Notes: generated from the sequence alone by a model not told the origin. A stretch of DNA of 64,000 bases from Paenibacillus glycanilyticus NBRC 16618 (GCF_004000805.1 NZ_BILY01000008.1:124001-188000), one strand, 5' to 3'; positions 25,509 through 34,156 are shown, numbered from the stretch's first letter. Made by a program: numbers and translations.

Positions 25509-26740
25509 TCTTCGCCCCGACCTCCGCTTTGGGCCGCTACCTCCGTAAGGCGCTGTGCCGCAATCGTTAGAATGCGTTGAGCCGTCTCGCGCTTGGACAG
25601 CAGCGGCATCGCCTCGATTAATCCGCTTGGACCGTACAGCTGTACGATGTTCGTATCCCCATTGAAGCCTGCGCCTTCCTGGCTGACGTCATTGCCCACG
25701 ATCAGATCGGCATTTTTGCGCTTCAGCTTGTCCATGGCGTATTTCTCCAGATGCTCCGTCTCCGCCGCGAATCCGATCAAGAGCTGATGCGTCTTCCGCT
25801 CGCCAAGCGTCTGCAAAATATCCGTCGTTTTCTCCAGCTCAAGCGTTAAGGTTTCCCCGGACTTCTTAATCTTCTGGCCGTGTCTGGTCACCGGACGGTA
25901 ATCCGCCACGGCCGCCGATTTAACCACGATATCCGATTCTTCGAACCGTTCCAGCACGGCATCAAGCATCTGCTGCGCCGATTCTACCCGAATCACCTTC
26001 ACGCCGGCCGGCGGATCAACGGATGTTCTGCCCGCGATAACCGTAACCTCGGCGCCCATCACCTTGGCGGCCTCCGCGATGGCAAAGCCCATTTTGCCGG
26101 AAGAATCGTTCGTTAAATATCGGACCGGATCGAGACGCTCCATCGTGCCTCCCGCCGTTACCAGCACGCGCTTGCCCGCAAGCGTTCCTTGCTCCTTCGC
26201 TTTCAGCAGGGAGTGAACCGCTATGACGATATCCTCAGGTTCCGCAAGACGGCCTTTGGCTACGTAGCCGCAAGCCAGCTGACCCGTTCCCGGCTCCACA
26301 AACATGACGCCTCGGGATGCCAGCAGCTCCAGATTGCGGATAACCGCCGGATGTTCATACATATGCACGTTCATGGCCGGAGCGATCAGAACCGGGCTTG
26401 TCGCGGCGAGCAGCGTAGTGCTCAGCATGTCGTCGGCCAGGCCGTTAGCCGCTTTTCCTATAATATTCGCGGTTGCCGGCGCAATTACGACCAGATCGGC
26501 ACGGTCCGCCAAGTCAATGTGAGTAACGACCGAAGGGTCCTTCTCGTCGAACGTATCGATGTGCACCGGATGCCGGGACAAGGTTTGCAGCGTCAGCGGC
26601 GTAATAAACTTGGTTGCCGACTCCGTCATAATGACGTGCACCTCCGCTCCCGCCTGCACAAGCTTGCTGCAGAGCGCCGCGCCTTTATAGGCAGCAATAC
26701 CGCCGGTAATGCCTAATACTATCGTTTTTCCTCTCAACAT
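25505..26740 (-). CDS. coaBC: Bifunctional phosphopantothenoylcysteine decarboxylase/synthase CoaBC
   Basis: A 411-residue two-domain enzyme making 4'-phosphopantetheine for coenzyme A. The N-terminal flavin decarboxylase CoaC (to about 190) shows GITGGIAAYK, the catalytic His in VVTHIDLADRAD and PAMN. The C-terminal CTP-dependent CoaB (about 190–400) shows VTAGGTMERLDPVRYLTND and the KIKK motif. GGGGGA precedes the ATG. In B. subtilis rpoZ lies immediately upstream; here about 6 kb intervenes. Confidence 0.97.
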   Translation of the reverse strand: MLRGKTIVLGITGGIAAYKGAALCSKLVQAGAEVHVIMTESATKFITPLTLQTLSRHPVHIDTFDEKDPSVVTHIDLADRADLVVIAPATANIIGKAANGLADDMLSTTLLAATSPVLIAPAMNVHMYEHPAVIRNLELLASRGVMFVEPGTGQLACGYVAKGRLAEPEDIVIAVHSLLKAKEQGTLAGKRVLVTAGGTMERLDPVRYLTNDSSGKMGFAIAEAAKVMGAEVTVIAGRTSVDPPAGVKVIRVESAQQMLDAVLERFEESDIVVKSAAVADYRPVTRHGQKIKKSGETLTLELEKTTDILQTLGERKTHQLLIGFAAETEHLEKYAMDKLKRKNADLIVGNDVSQEGAGFNGDTNIVQLYGPSGLIEAMPLLSKRETAQRILTIAAQRLTEVAAQSGGRGEE

Positions 26741-26946
26741 ACTGTTTCCCCCGATTTATGCTGTTAATCTATGTATTGACCGTTTAGGTGAGACCCATTC
26801 GCGCTTTTTCCTATCATACCATAGGTCATCCCAATTTGTAGCCTGCACCGTTCCCAGATGGAGGAATGGAAATCTTCTATTCAAATCCGTATACTAGAGA
26901 GTAGCTATTATTTTTTTCTAATCCTAACAGAGGTGAGAGCAACTCC

Positions 26947-27855
26947 ATGGACGAACTGAAACGAGCTTACGAAACGATGGGTCTTCCTGAAAACGCTTCG
27001 AAAGAAGAGGTCGATAAGCGTTACACCACCTTAATGCGACAAGCTCGGGCGAGACAAAGAGAGAACCCGGAAGGAACCGATCAGGCCGACTTTGAAGAAG
27101 TCACGCGCGCTTACCGGTATATTCTGGACGAGGACAACCGGAAAGCCAATGAAGCATTCAACCAGCAAGAATACGGCAAGTATAAGAAAATGGCCGGCTC
27201 CGCCGAGAAAGTAGACCATTTCTGGCGCTACTACAAGTTCCATGTGCTTGGCGGCATTATTGCCCTCATTCTTGTTATCGTCGGCATTAACAGCTATCTG
27301 GACCATCGGGCTGAGCAGGAGCGTCTGGCCAAGCTTCCGCCGGTGGATCTGTCCATCATGTTCCTCGGCGAGTATTATATGAGCGACAGCGCGGGCAAGC
27401 AGACCGAAGAGGCCGATATCGAAGAAGCGCTCATTAAGCAGTTCCCGGAATTCAAGCGGTTTAAAGTCAACTTCACGTACGTACCGCTGGATGCGAAGGA
27501 TCAAATGGACATTGCTTCCCAACAAAAAGCGATGGTCGTACTCGCCACGGAGCGCCCGGACATCTATATTACGGATACGGCTGCGTTTAACTGGGTTGGC
27601 CCGCAAGGCGCGTTTATGAATCTGGATTCGCAGACGGCTATTACCAAGCTGCTTAAGCCGGAGGACAGCTTCAAGCAAAAGACGGAAGAGGATCAGTCCG
27701 AGCATACGTACGGCGTAAAAATTTCCGGCAGCCCGATCATCGGAAATATTCCGATGCAAGCCAAGGACAATTATATCGCCAGCGTTCGCGAAGGCTCCAA
27801 AAACACCGAAAAAGCACTTCAGTTCATCGAGAAATTCCTCGAGACCAAGCAATAG
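26947..27855 (+). CDS. Membrane protein with degenerate J domain and binding-protein-like exterior
   Basis: A 302-residue protein. Residues 3–75 look like a DnaJ J domain (AYETMGLPENASKEEVDKRYTTL … FEEVTRAYRYIL), but the essential HPD tripeptide is absent; its place reads RQARARQ. One membrane helix follows at about 97–116. The roughly 180-residue C-terminal part, predicted outside, has a solute-binding-protein feel (DIYITDTAAFNW, and a final TEKALQFIEKFLETKQ helix). Without HPD it should not stimulate DnaK ATPase. GAGGTGAG lies before the ATG. It stands alone, with a bidirectional terminator at its end. Function unknown. Confidence 0.75.
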   Translation: MDELKRAYETMGLPENASKEEVDKRYTTLMRQARARQRENPEGTDQADFEEVTRAYRYILDEDNRKANEAFNQQEYGKYKKMAGSAEKVDHFWRYYKFHVLGGIIALILVIVGINSYLDHRAEQERLAKLPPVDLSIMFLGEYYMSDSAGKQTEEADIEEALIKQFPEFKRFKVNFTYVPLDAKDQMDIASQQKAMVVLATERPDIYITDTAAFNWVGPQGAFMNLDSQTAITKLLKPEDSFKQKTEEDQSEHTYGVKISGSPIIGNIPMQAKDNYIASVREGSKNTEKALQFIEKFLETKQ

Positions 27856-27863
27856 AAAAAAAT

Positions 27864-27900
27864 AAAAGCAGCAGGTTCCCGAGGGGAGCCTGCTGCTTTT
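27864..27900. terminator. Bidirectional terminator between converging genes
   Basis: AAAAGCAGCAGG and CCTGCTGCTTTT form a 12-bp stem flanked by A-rich and T-rich runs. It serves both the J-like gene and the HAD gene, whose stop codon lies at its right edge. Confidence 0.9.
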
Positions 27901-28483
27901 ATATGGCAAGAAACCGGTTGACCCGATTCACCCAATCCCCCTGCTCGTCGGCGAGTACATTCGTCCAGCCGCGCAGCTCGGGTTCCTTGAAGTTTTTTTC
28001 CTGATCGTCCACAAACAAGACGGATGCCCTTGATTCGAAATGCTGCTCAACCTGTTCGTAGATGGGTGCATTGGGCTTACAGAAGCCAGCCGTACTGGAG
28101 ATCGTGATGCTGCGCAAATACGGACGCAGCGGCTCAACGATCGGCTCCAGCCATTCCAAGCGGTGGTTGCTGAGCAGATGGATATGGGCATGCTTGCTCC
28201 AGCGCGGAATTTGGTCCGCGGCAGGCAGCGGCGTAATCTGGGACAACAGCTGTATTCTGGCTTCATCCCTGTCCATTGCCGGAAACCGGCTGCAAATCTC
28301 GTCCCAGAATTCATCTTCATATATAACGCCCGTCCACAAACTCACGCGGATCTCCTGTTTGAATTGGGCCAGCTTGTCGTAGGGCAGCCCATACCGCCAT
28401 ACAAGCTCCTGCCAAAACCGCGGCGAAAAATTCGTCACAATCACGCCCGCCGCATCTAGCACGAGCTCCGGTTTCAATTTCAC
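27899..28483 (-). CDS. HAD-superfamily hydrolase
   Basis: A 194-residue HAD protein. Motif I is VLDAAGVI with nucleophile Asp10. The usual second Asp is Ala, a pattern also seen in YihX-like HAD-IA enzymes with a DxGxV motif. Motif II is LLSNHRLEW, motif III the Lys in FCKPNAP (about 142), and motif IV VDDQEKN (about 165). It is probably a phosphatase of a small metabolite; the substrate is unknown. The start is GTG at 28483 with GGAGGAGG upstream. It does not look co-transcribed with other genes. Confidence 0.82.
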   Translation of the reverse strand: MKLKPELVLDAAGVIVTNFSPRFWQELVWRYGLPYDKLAQFKQEIRVSLWTGVIYEDEFWDEICSRFPAMDRDEARIQLLSQITPLPAADQIPRWSKHAHIHLLSNHRLEWLEPIVEPLRPYLRSITISSTAGFCKPNAPIYEQVEQHFESRASVLFVDDQEKNFKEPELRGWTNVLADEQGDWVNRVNRFLAI

Positions 28484-28567
28484 AGGCAGCGCCTCCTCCT
28501 CACGGATAATCTCATTGCTTTCTCCTACTAATTCAAGCCAGTACAGTCTTTTCCTGCTCTATAGCTA

Positions 28568-28611
28568 TACTTGAAACGCTAATCGAGGAACATCCTAAAG
28601 CGTTTCAAGTA
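28568..28611. repeat. Perfect inverted repeat, 13-bp arms
   Basis: TACTTGAAACGCT (28568–28580) and AGCGTTTCAAGTA (28599–28611) flank an 18-base loop. There is no T-run on either side, so it is not a standard terminator. It lies about 85 bases upstream of the HAD gene start and could be an operator or an intergenic repeat element. Confidence 0.7.
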
Positions 28612-28632
28612 TGAGTTTAATCCGTTGGCCAG

Positions 28633-28837
28633 GCTTAACGATGTATCACATCGCCAAGGAGTCCCTAAGAGGGGAAAAAGAGAGGCTTAACGATGTGTCA
28701 CATCGTGAAGCAATGTGAAAATCAGACGAAAACGGAAAAAATGGCTGATTTGACGCTCCTTAACGATACGTCACATCGCTAAGGAATCTCTAAAGGGTGA
28801 AAAGAAGAGGCTTAACGATGCCCCGCATCGTTAAGCC
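28633..28837. repeat. Four palindromic CTTAACGATG…CATCG..AAG elements
   Basis: Four ~28-bp imperfect palindromes at about 28633, 28684, 28758 and 28809 share CTTAACGAT…CATCG. The fourth, GGCTTAACGATG-CCCCG-CATCGTTAAGCC, is a near-perfect hairpin. Copies 1 and 2, with their ~25-bp spacer, reappear as copies 3 and 4 about 125 bases on, so a two-copy block has duplicated in tandem and diverged. Confidence 0.8.
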
Positions 28838-28910
28838 TTGTAAAAATCGCCGAATCGCCGGGATCGTAGTAATGATTGATTTGGTGTCCCTAAACAAGGT
28901 GACTGTCGTT

Positions 28911-28966
28911 GCAAAAAGCCCTCAAGCTCTAATCCGGCGCAAAAGCGCCAGCCCATGCTTGAGGGC
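28911..28966 (-). terminator. Terminator of the lut operon
   Basis: On the minus strand GCCCTCAAGC … GCTTGAGGGC forms a long stem with an internal GGCGCTTTTGCGCC hairpin, followed by TTTTTGC. It lies about 10 bases past the lutC stop. Confidence 0.85.
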
Positions 28967-28976
28967 ATGCACAAAT

Positions 28977-29717
28977 TCAACCGATCAGCAAAGCATGGAC
29001 TACGCCGGGTCCGTGCACGCCGATCGTCAGATCATTCTCGATATCGGCCGAACGGCTTGGTCCGGATATAAAATGAATCCCGGCCGGCAGCTGCTCGCGC
29101 CCCGCTTCATCGAAACGGATCAGGATCTCGCCTAGCCGCGTCTTCAAACGCTCCAGCGGGATCAGAACAAACAATACGGTCGGCAGCAAGCTCACCGAGC
29201 GGCCTTTATCCTTCGAGGATAGGACGGTTACGGAGCCGGTATAAGCGGCTGCATAGTCGGCGATTACAATACCGAAGTCCGATTCCGCCGCGCGCGCTCT
29301 CCAGTTCTCCTCCGCCTCGCTGTTCCATACGCGGACTTCCGCCCCGGACGCGGCAAGCGTCTCCTCGAGGCCAAGCCCGTTTAACTCCGGCTGATTTTGC
29401 CGGATGACGTATTTGGCGCCAAGCGCTTCCGCTTTCTCCGCGATAAACCGCTTAGCCGCCTCCATGTCGGCAAGCCGCTCCACATGCCCGCCGGCTGCCT
29501 TGAAGTTCGCCTCGAACCGGTCCACCCGTTCCTCAAGCGGCCATTCGAACGCTTGCCAGAAATCCGGCGCCCCGCGGAACGGATGCTCCGGCGCCGAAGT
29601 CACCCGGGGACGTCTCAGCTTCTGGGCAATCCCGTTCATGAACGCCTCCTGCTTCCGCTTCGAATCTTCCGCCTGCTGCTTCAGCCATTCCTCATGGGAA
29701 TCCGCCTGCTTAGCCAT
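28977..29717 (-). CDS. lutC: Lactate utilization protein LutC (LUD domain)
   Basis: A 246-residue LUD-domain protein, third subunit of the LutABC L-lactate oxidation system that feeds electrons from lactate to the respiratory chain. It has the family's Gly-Pro-rich end (FISGPSRSADIENDLTIGVHGP). The frame extends to 29786, but the ATG at 29717 has GGGAGG upstream and overlaps the lutB stop by eight bases. Confidence 0.93.
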   Translation of the reverse strand: MAKQADSHEEWLKQQAEDSKRKQEAFMNGIAQKLRRPRVTSAPEHPFRGAPDFWQAFEWPLEERVDRFEANFKAAGGHVERLADMEAAKRFIAEKAEALGAKYVIRQNQPELNGLGLEETLAASGAEVRVWNSEAEENWRARAAESDFGIVIADYAAAYTGSVTVLSSKDKGRSVSLLPTVLFVLIPLERLKTRLGEILIRFDEAGREQLPAGIHFISGPSRSADIENDLTIGVHGPGVVHALLIG

Positions 29718-31224
29718 GACCGTTGCCTCCCTTGCTGTCTCTGCCTTGCACAATGGCTTCCATCCGGCTGCGCACGTCGGGAGCAACTTCCTTCAATCCA
29801 TGGCGCAGCTCCTGCTCAAGCGTCCCCCACTGGTCGCGGAACGACTTCTTCGGCAGGCTTGGCGTTACCCGGTACGTATTCCAGCCTTTAAGCGGGCCTA
29901 GCTTCAGACGGATTCCTCCGTCTCTTACGACAAGCTTTTGCCCCAGCTTGCCCAGCTTCACAAGTCCGGCATAACGCTTCGAGCTGCCCATGACGGCGGC
30001 AAAGCCCTTCATTCCGAACGACTCCGCCGCATTGCCATGCCCTTGCTCCTGCTTGCGCCGGCGCAAATAAATCAGCATCTCGTGAAGCGGAATTTTGACC
30101 GGACAGGCCTCGTAGCAGGCGCCGCACAAGCTTGAAGCGTTGGCGATATCATCCCACTCCGCTACGTTTTTCTGCAAAGCAGGCGTCAGCACGGCACCGA
30201 TAGGACCGCTGTAAGTACCGCCGTATGCGTGTCCGCCGATGTGACGGTATACCGGACAAGCGTTTAGACAAGCGCCGCACCGGATACAGTTCAGGAGCTC
30301 CTGGAACTCCGGATCGCCCAGCTGCAAGGATCGTCCGTTATCGACGATAATAATATGCATCTCATCCGGTCCGTCCGCGTCAACTTCGCGTCTTGGGCCG
30401 GTAATGCCGGACATGTAAACCGTCAGCTTCTGTCCTGTCGCCGAACGCGGCAGCAGCGTAGCCATAACCTCCAGATCCGCCCAGGACGGAATAATCCGTT
30501 CCATCCCCATCAGCGTAATCTGCGTCTTCGGAACGGTTGTGACCATCCGCGCATTTCCTTCGTTCTCGAAAAGCACCATAGAGCCGGTCTCGGCAATCGC
30601 GAAATTGCAGCCGGTCATCCCGATATCCGCCTCCAGAAACTTCTCCCGAAGCTTTTTGCGCACGAAGCCTGCAAGAATGGACGTATCCGGAGCTAGCGTC
30701 TCCCCTGCTTCCCGGGACAAAAGATCAGCCACCTGATAACGGTTCTTGTGAATAGCCGGGATAATAATATGGGAAGGCGTCTCGCCGGCCAGCTGAATGA
30801 TATATTCGCCAAGATCCGTTTCAATGGCCTCAACGCCAATGGACTCAAGCTCATGATTCAAATGCAGCTCTTCCGTAACCATCGATTTCGATTTTACAAC
30901 CGACTTCGCCTGCTTGCGCTGCGCAATCTCGAGAGACAGCTTTACCGCTTCCGCAGACGTTTCGGCAAAATGCACATGCACGCCGTTAGCGCGCGCCTGA
31001 TTCGCAAACATATTCAAGTAGTAATCCAAATGAGCGATCGTATGAAGCCGGATTTGCCGTCCTCGCTCCCGCCAGTCATCCCAATTGCCATGCTCGGCGG
31101 AAGCTTGTTTCTTGCCGTTCCGAAGCCGTTCCGTCGTGAACTTGACCGCTTTGCGCAGAAACTCGTCGTTCAGCGCCAGCTCCGCGCGTTCTTTTACCGT
31201 TGATGCATTTCCAGCCGTACTCAT
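29710..31224 (-). CDS. lutB: Lactate utilization iron-sulfur protein LutB
   Basis: A 504-residue protein combining an N-terminal LUD domain with a ferredoxin-like two-cluster region. The motifs CIRCGACLNACPVYR (about 310) and CGACYEACPVKIP (about 365) ligate two 4Fe-4S clusters. It passes electrons from lactate oxidation. The ATG overlaps the lutA stop by four bases. It is slightly longer than B. subtilis LutB because of its C-terminal tail. Confidence 0.95.
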   Translation of the reverse strand: MSTAGNASTVKERAELALNDEFLRKAVKFTTERLRNGKKQASAEHGNWDDWRERGRQIRLHTIAHLDYYLNMFANQARANGVHVHFAETSAEAVKLSLEIAQRKQAKSVVKSKSMVTEELHLNHELESIGVEAIETDLGEYIIQLAGETPSHIIIPAIHKNRYQVADLLSREAGETLAPDTSILAGFVRKKLREKFLEADIGMTGCNFAIAETGSMVLFENEGNARMVTTVPKTQITLMGMERIIPSWADLEVMATLLPRSATGQKLTVYMSGITGPRREVDADGPDEMHIIIVDNGRSLQLGDPEFQELLNCIRCGACLNACPVYRHIGGHAYGGTYSGPIGAVLTPALQKNVAEWDDIANASSLCGACYEACPVKIPLHEMLIYLRRRKQEQGHGNAAESFGMKGFAAVMGSSKRYAGLVKLGKLGQKLVVRDGGIRLKLGPLKGWNTYRVTPSLPKKSFRDQWGTLEQELRHGLKEVAPDVRSRMEAIVQGRDSKGGNGHG

Positions 31225-31949
31225 GCCTGCTTCACCCCTTCATACAAGAGCTCTGCCAAATGCATCACCTTTACCGGCTGATTGCGGTACCGCAGGTTGC
31301 CGGCAATATTCATCAGGCAAGCCAGATCGAGTCCTACCAGCACTTCGGCTTCCGTCTCCAGCACATGGTCCACCTTTTCTGTTACCATCGCGCCGGAAAT
31401 ATCGGCCATCTTTACCGCAAACGTGCCGCCAAAGCCGCAGCAGTCCTCCGCAAACGGAAGCGGCACAAGCTCAAGCCCCTGCACATGGCGCATAAGCTCC
31501 ATCGGCTCCTCTTTAATGCCAAGCAGCCTGCTGCCGTGACAGGAAGGATGGTACGTCACTTTGTGCGGGAACACCGCGCCGACGTCTTTTACGCCAAGCA
31601 CTTGAACAAGAAATTGCGTAAATTCGTAGGATTTGCGTTGAAGCTTTAATGCCCGCTCATGCATAACCGGATCCGCTTCAAACAGCTTGGGATAGTGATG
31701 AACCATGCCCGTGCACGAGCCGGAAGGCGAAATCACGAAGTCCGAATCCTCGAACGCATCCAGAATCGTCTTTGCGCTCTCCCGCGCTTCCTTCCAATAA
31801 CCGCTGTTGAAGGCGGGTTGGCCGCAGCAGGTTTGCACCGTTGGAAAATGCAGCTGAATTCCGTACTTGGCCAGCAGTCTAACCATTGCCTCGCCCACTC
31901 GGGGATATATCGTGTCGCTAAGACAGGTGATAAATAATGAGACCTTCAC
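31221..31949 (-). CDS. lutA: Lactate utilization protein LutA (CCG domain)
   Basis: A 242-residue protein with two cysteine-rich CCG domains of the GlpC/LutA type. They show TCCGQPAFNSGYW (about 41), HPSCHGSR (about 135) and DCCGFGG (about 165), which probably bind a non-cubane or 4Fe-4S cluster. It works with LutB and LutC in L-lactate oxidation. The start is GTG with GAGGTG upstream. It is the first structural gene behind a DeoR-type regulator on the same strand. Confidence 0.94.
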   Translation of the reverse strand: MKVSLFITCLSDTIYPRVGEAMVRLLAKYGIQLHFPTVQTCCGQPAFNSGYWKEARESAKTILDAFEDSDFVISPSGSCTGMVHHYPKLFEADPVMHERALKLQRKSYEFTQFLVQVLGVKDVGAVFPHKVTYHPSCHGSRLLGIKEEPMELMRHVQGLELVPLPFAEDCCGFGGTFAVKMADISGAMVTEKVDHVLETEAEVLVGLDLACLMNIAGNLRYRNQPVKVMHLAELLYEGVKQA

Positions 31950-31977
31950 CTCGTCACCTCACAAACGTATCGATTCG

Positions 31978-32736
31978 TTAAACCATCGTAACCGGTATTG
32001 AACGCTCGGATAGTCCGGCTGCGGCTTCCTGGGAAAGCCGGCGGTCCGTAATAATGGCGTCAACCTCCGCCAGATCGCCTACATGGGTAAACGCCTGAAC
32101 GCCGAACTTGCTGGAATCCGCAAGCAGGATGACCTGCTCCGCAATGCCGAGCATTTTATGCTTAATGCGTGCCTGGAGCTCATTCGATTCGCTGATGCCG
32201 CGCTCCAGATGCACGCCCTTGCAGGATAAAAACAGCTTGTTTACATGATAGGATTCGAGTGAGCGTTCCGCGAGCGGCCCTACATAAGATAAAGAACGCG
32301 AAGCCAAAATGCCGCCGGTCGAGATCACTTCAATCTTCTCCTTATTGCTTAGGGCGACGGCAACTTTAATCGAATTGGTCAAAACCGTGAGCGGAATATC
32401 CGGCAGGATCGATGCCATATACCATGCCGTGGAACTGGCGTCCAGCAAAATCCGGTCGTTCGGCTTGATCAGCTTGACCGCTTCTTCCGCAATACGTCGT
32501 TTCTCGTCTGCATGCATAATTTCCCGTTCCGCTACCGGAGTCTCCGGCTGCGTATCCTTCACGCTGACCGCGCCGCCATGCGAGCGGCGAAGCCGTCCCG
32601 CCTGTTCCAGGCGGTCCAGATCGCGGCGGATCGTCTCCTCCGTGACCTGACAAAGCTCGCTCAGCTCCGATACCCGGATGCTGCCCCGCTCATTCACCAA
32701 TCGAACTATCGTTTCGTACCTTTCCGCAACCAGCAT
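31978..32736 (-). CDS. DeoR/GlpR-family transcriptional regulator
   Basis: A 252-residue regulator. The N-terminal winged helix (RYETIVRLVNERGSIRVSELS … TEETIRRDLDRLE … GRLRRSHGGA) is typical of DeoR. The C-terminal sugar-phosphate sensor domain has the DASSTAWYMA and ADSSKFG signatures. It is read in the same direction as lutABC, 28 bases upstream, and so is probably autoregulated and controls the operon. B. subtilis instead uses the GntR-type LutR. The effector is unknown; the family usually senses phosphorylated sugars. Confidence 0.9.
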   Translation of the reverse strand: MLVAERYETIVRLVNERGSIRVSELSELCQVTEETIRRDLDRLEQAGRLRRSHGGAVSVKDTQPETPVAEREIMHADEKRRIAEEAVKLIKPNDRILLDASSTAWYMASILPDIPLTVLTNSIKVAVALSNKEKIEVISTGGILASRSLSYVGPLAERSLESYHVNKLFLSCKGVHLERGISESNELQARIKHKMLGIAEQVILLADSSKFGVQAFTHVGDLAEVDAIITDRRLSQEAAAGLSERSIPVTMV

Positions 32737-32904
32737 AGCCTACCTCTTTCTCTTTCTTCTCAATTTTTCCATACCTATCGATATTTTAAGGCCAAGCTAT
32801 TTATTATACAACGAAGGATCGGAACCAGAAGGACAATATGCCGGGTTAACAGGAATCCCATAACTTGCGAGCCATTTTGTTTTCCCTCCGATTAGATTTG
32901 TTTT

Positions 32905-32957
32905 TGTTTGTTTATATGTTATCATGTTTGTTTATTTTTGAAAACTGTTATTTCAAA
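32905..32957 (-). promoter_or_regulatory. Possible DeoR operator and promoter of the lut operon
   Basis: TGTTTGTTTAT occurs twice (32905–32915 and 32925–32935), 20 bases apart or about two helical turns. An inverted TTTCAAACAA-like word lies nearby (32951–32960). Such T-rich direct repeats are common operators for DeoR-type repressors. A weak leftward promoter (TTTTCA, 17 bases, TAACAT) overlaps them. Confidence 0.45.
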
Positions 32958-32990
32958 CAAAAACGGGCATGGGCGGAAACGAAAAAACAA

Positions 32991-33025
32991 AAAAAGGATG
33001 GAGCTGATCAGCTCCATCCTTTTTT
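32991..33025. terminator. rpoZ terminator, symmetrical
   Basis: AAGGATGGAGCTGATCAGCTCCATCCTT is a perfect palindrome with A-runs on the left and T-runs on the right. It ends the gmk–rpoZ transcript and insulates the lut operon promoter. Confidence 0.88.
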
Positions 33026-33034
33026 CAATCAATC

Positions 33035-33247
33035 TTATTGTTGTTGTTTGTCCGCTGTTTGTTCAACTTGCACGATGTCGTGGAAAATTTCTTCCAGTGC
33101 AACGCCAACAAATTTGCGGGATTTCGGGTTGCGAAGCTCGGATTTTTCACCGTTGCGCAGCATGCGTGCGCGTCTGGAAGCCGCAACTACAAGCGAATAT
33201 TTGCTATCTACTTTTTTCACCATTTCATCAATCGATGGATACAACAT
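33035..33247 (-). CDS. rpoZ: DNA-directed RNA polymerase omega subunit
   Basis: A 70-residue omega subunit that helps assemble RNA polymerase around beta'. It starts MLYPSIDEMVKKVDSKYSLV and has the core VAASRRARML and KFVGVALEEI segments. It follows gmk by 17 bases in the conserved remA–gmk–rpoZ order. Its transcript ends in the palindrome at 32991. Confidence 0.97.
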   Translation of the reverse strand: MLYPSIDEMVKKVDSKYSLVVAASRRARMLRNGEKSELRNPKSRKFVGVALEEIFHDIVQVEQTADKQQQ

Positions 33248-33264
33248 TGTTCTTCACCTCTCGC

Positions 33265-33882
33265 TCAGACTTTCTCGATAGCAGCTGACAGTTCTCCCAG
33301 ATGGGAATAATACCGGTCTCTCCGGCAATGCTCAGCCGTAATAATACTTTGAATACGATGGCACGCGGCGTCGATTTCATCGTTAACAACCGCATAATCA
33401 TAATGACGGATCAGATTCATTTCTTCTACCGCTACCGTCATCCGGTTATTGATTGTATCCTGGGTTTCCGTTCCCCTGCCCGTAATACGGGACTTCAGCT
33501 CATCAAGCGAAGGAGGCAGCAGGAAGACAAATACGCCTTCCGGGAACTTCTCTTTCACCTTTAATGCGCCTTGTACTTCAATCTCCAGAATAACATCTTT
33601 GCCGCTTGCAAGCGTACTCTCCACGAAATCGCGAGGAGTACCATAGCAATTGCCAACATATTCGGCATGCTCGAGGAGTGCGTCTTTTGCAATCATCTCC
33701 TTGAACTGCTCTTTCGTCTTGAAGAAATAATTAATGCCATCGATTTCGCCTTGTCTCGGCTTCCGCGTCGTGGCCGATACGGAATAAACAAGCTCAGGCA
33801 CCTTTTGGCGAAGGACGGAACACACGGTTCCTTTACCTACGCCTGAAGGTCCGGACAATACAATCAACAATCCCTTATCCAT
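33265..33882 (-). CDS. gmk: Guanylate kinase
   Basis: A 205-residue enzyme phosphorylating GMP to GDP. It shows P-loop [10 protein letters not shown] at the N-terminus, the GMP-binding [11 protein letters not shown] and the [13 protein letters not shown] segment. The frame extends to 34026, but the ATG at 33882 has GGGGAG upstream and starts the family N-terminus. It follows remA by 13 bases. Confidence 0.97.
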   Translation of the reverse strand: MDKGLLIVLSGPSGVGKGTVCSVLRQKVPELVYSVSATTRKPRQGEIDGINYFFKTKEQFKEMIAKDALLEHAEYVGNCYGTPRDFVESTLASGKDVILEIEVQGALKVKEKFPEGVFVFLLPPSLDELKSRITGRGTETQDTINNRMTVAVEEMNLIRHYDYAVVNDEIDAACHRIQSIITAEHCRRDRYYSHLGELSAAIEKV

Positions 33883-33895
33883 ATTACTCCCCGTA

Positions 33896-34156
33896 TTATT
33901 CGTCGTTATCGTCATCCTTGGTCGACAAGCGATGAGCAACCGTCTCCGGCTGCACCGCCGATAAAATGACATGGTCGCTGTCCGTAATGATAACAGCGCG
34001 CGTGCGTCTTCCGTAAGTCGCGTCAATCAGCATGTGTCTGTCGCGTGCTTCTTGAATAATCCGTTTAATTGGTGCCGACTCCGGACTAACAATTGAAATA
34101 ATGCGATTGGCCGAAACAATATTGCCGAAGCCGATATTAATAAGTTTAATAGCCAA
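33896..34156 (-). CDS. remA: Extracellular matrix regulator RemA (DUF370)
   Basis: An 86-residue DNA-binding protein that in B. subtilis activates biofilm matrix operons and osmoprotection genes. It is nearly colinear with B. subtilis Rem[52 protein letters not shown]. The start is a TTG at 34156 with GGAGGGG upstream; the longer frame to 34204 has no support. Confidence 0.96.
   Translation of the reverse strand: MAIKLINIGFGNIVSANRIISIVSPESAPIKRIIQEARDRHMLIDATYGRRTRAVIITDSDHVILSAVQPETVAHRLSTKDDDNDE

Larger units (their letters stand above)
28484..28976. other. Repeat-rich noncoding gap of about 490 bases
   Basis: This gap between the HAD gene and lutC has no credible coding frame. It contains a perfect 13-bp-arm hairpin (28568–28611), a palindromic repeat cluster (28633–28837) and the terminator of the lut operon (28911–28966). 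The right-hand part before the terminator shows nothing else recognised. Confidence 0.8.

Noticed and set aside
28568..28611. Terminator for the HAD or another gene
   Set aside because: Arms are perfect but there is no T-run on either strand and no gene ends nearby.
28633..28837. CRISPR array
   Set aside because: Units are only four, palindromic, unevenly spaced, and the spacers are themselves repeated; no cas genes are near.
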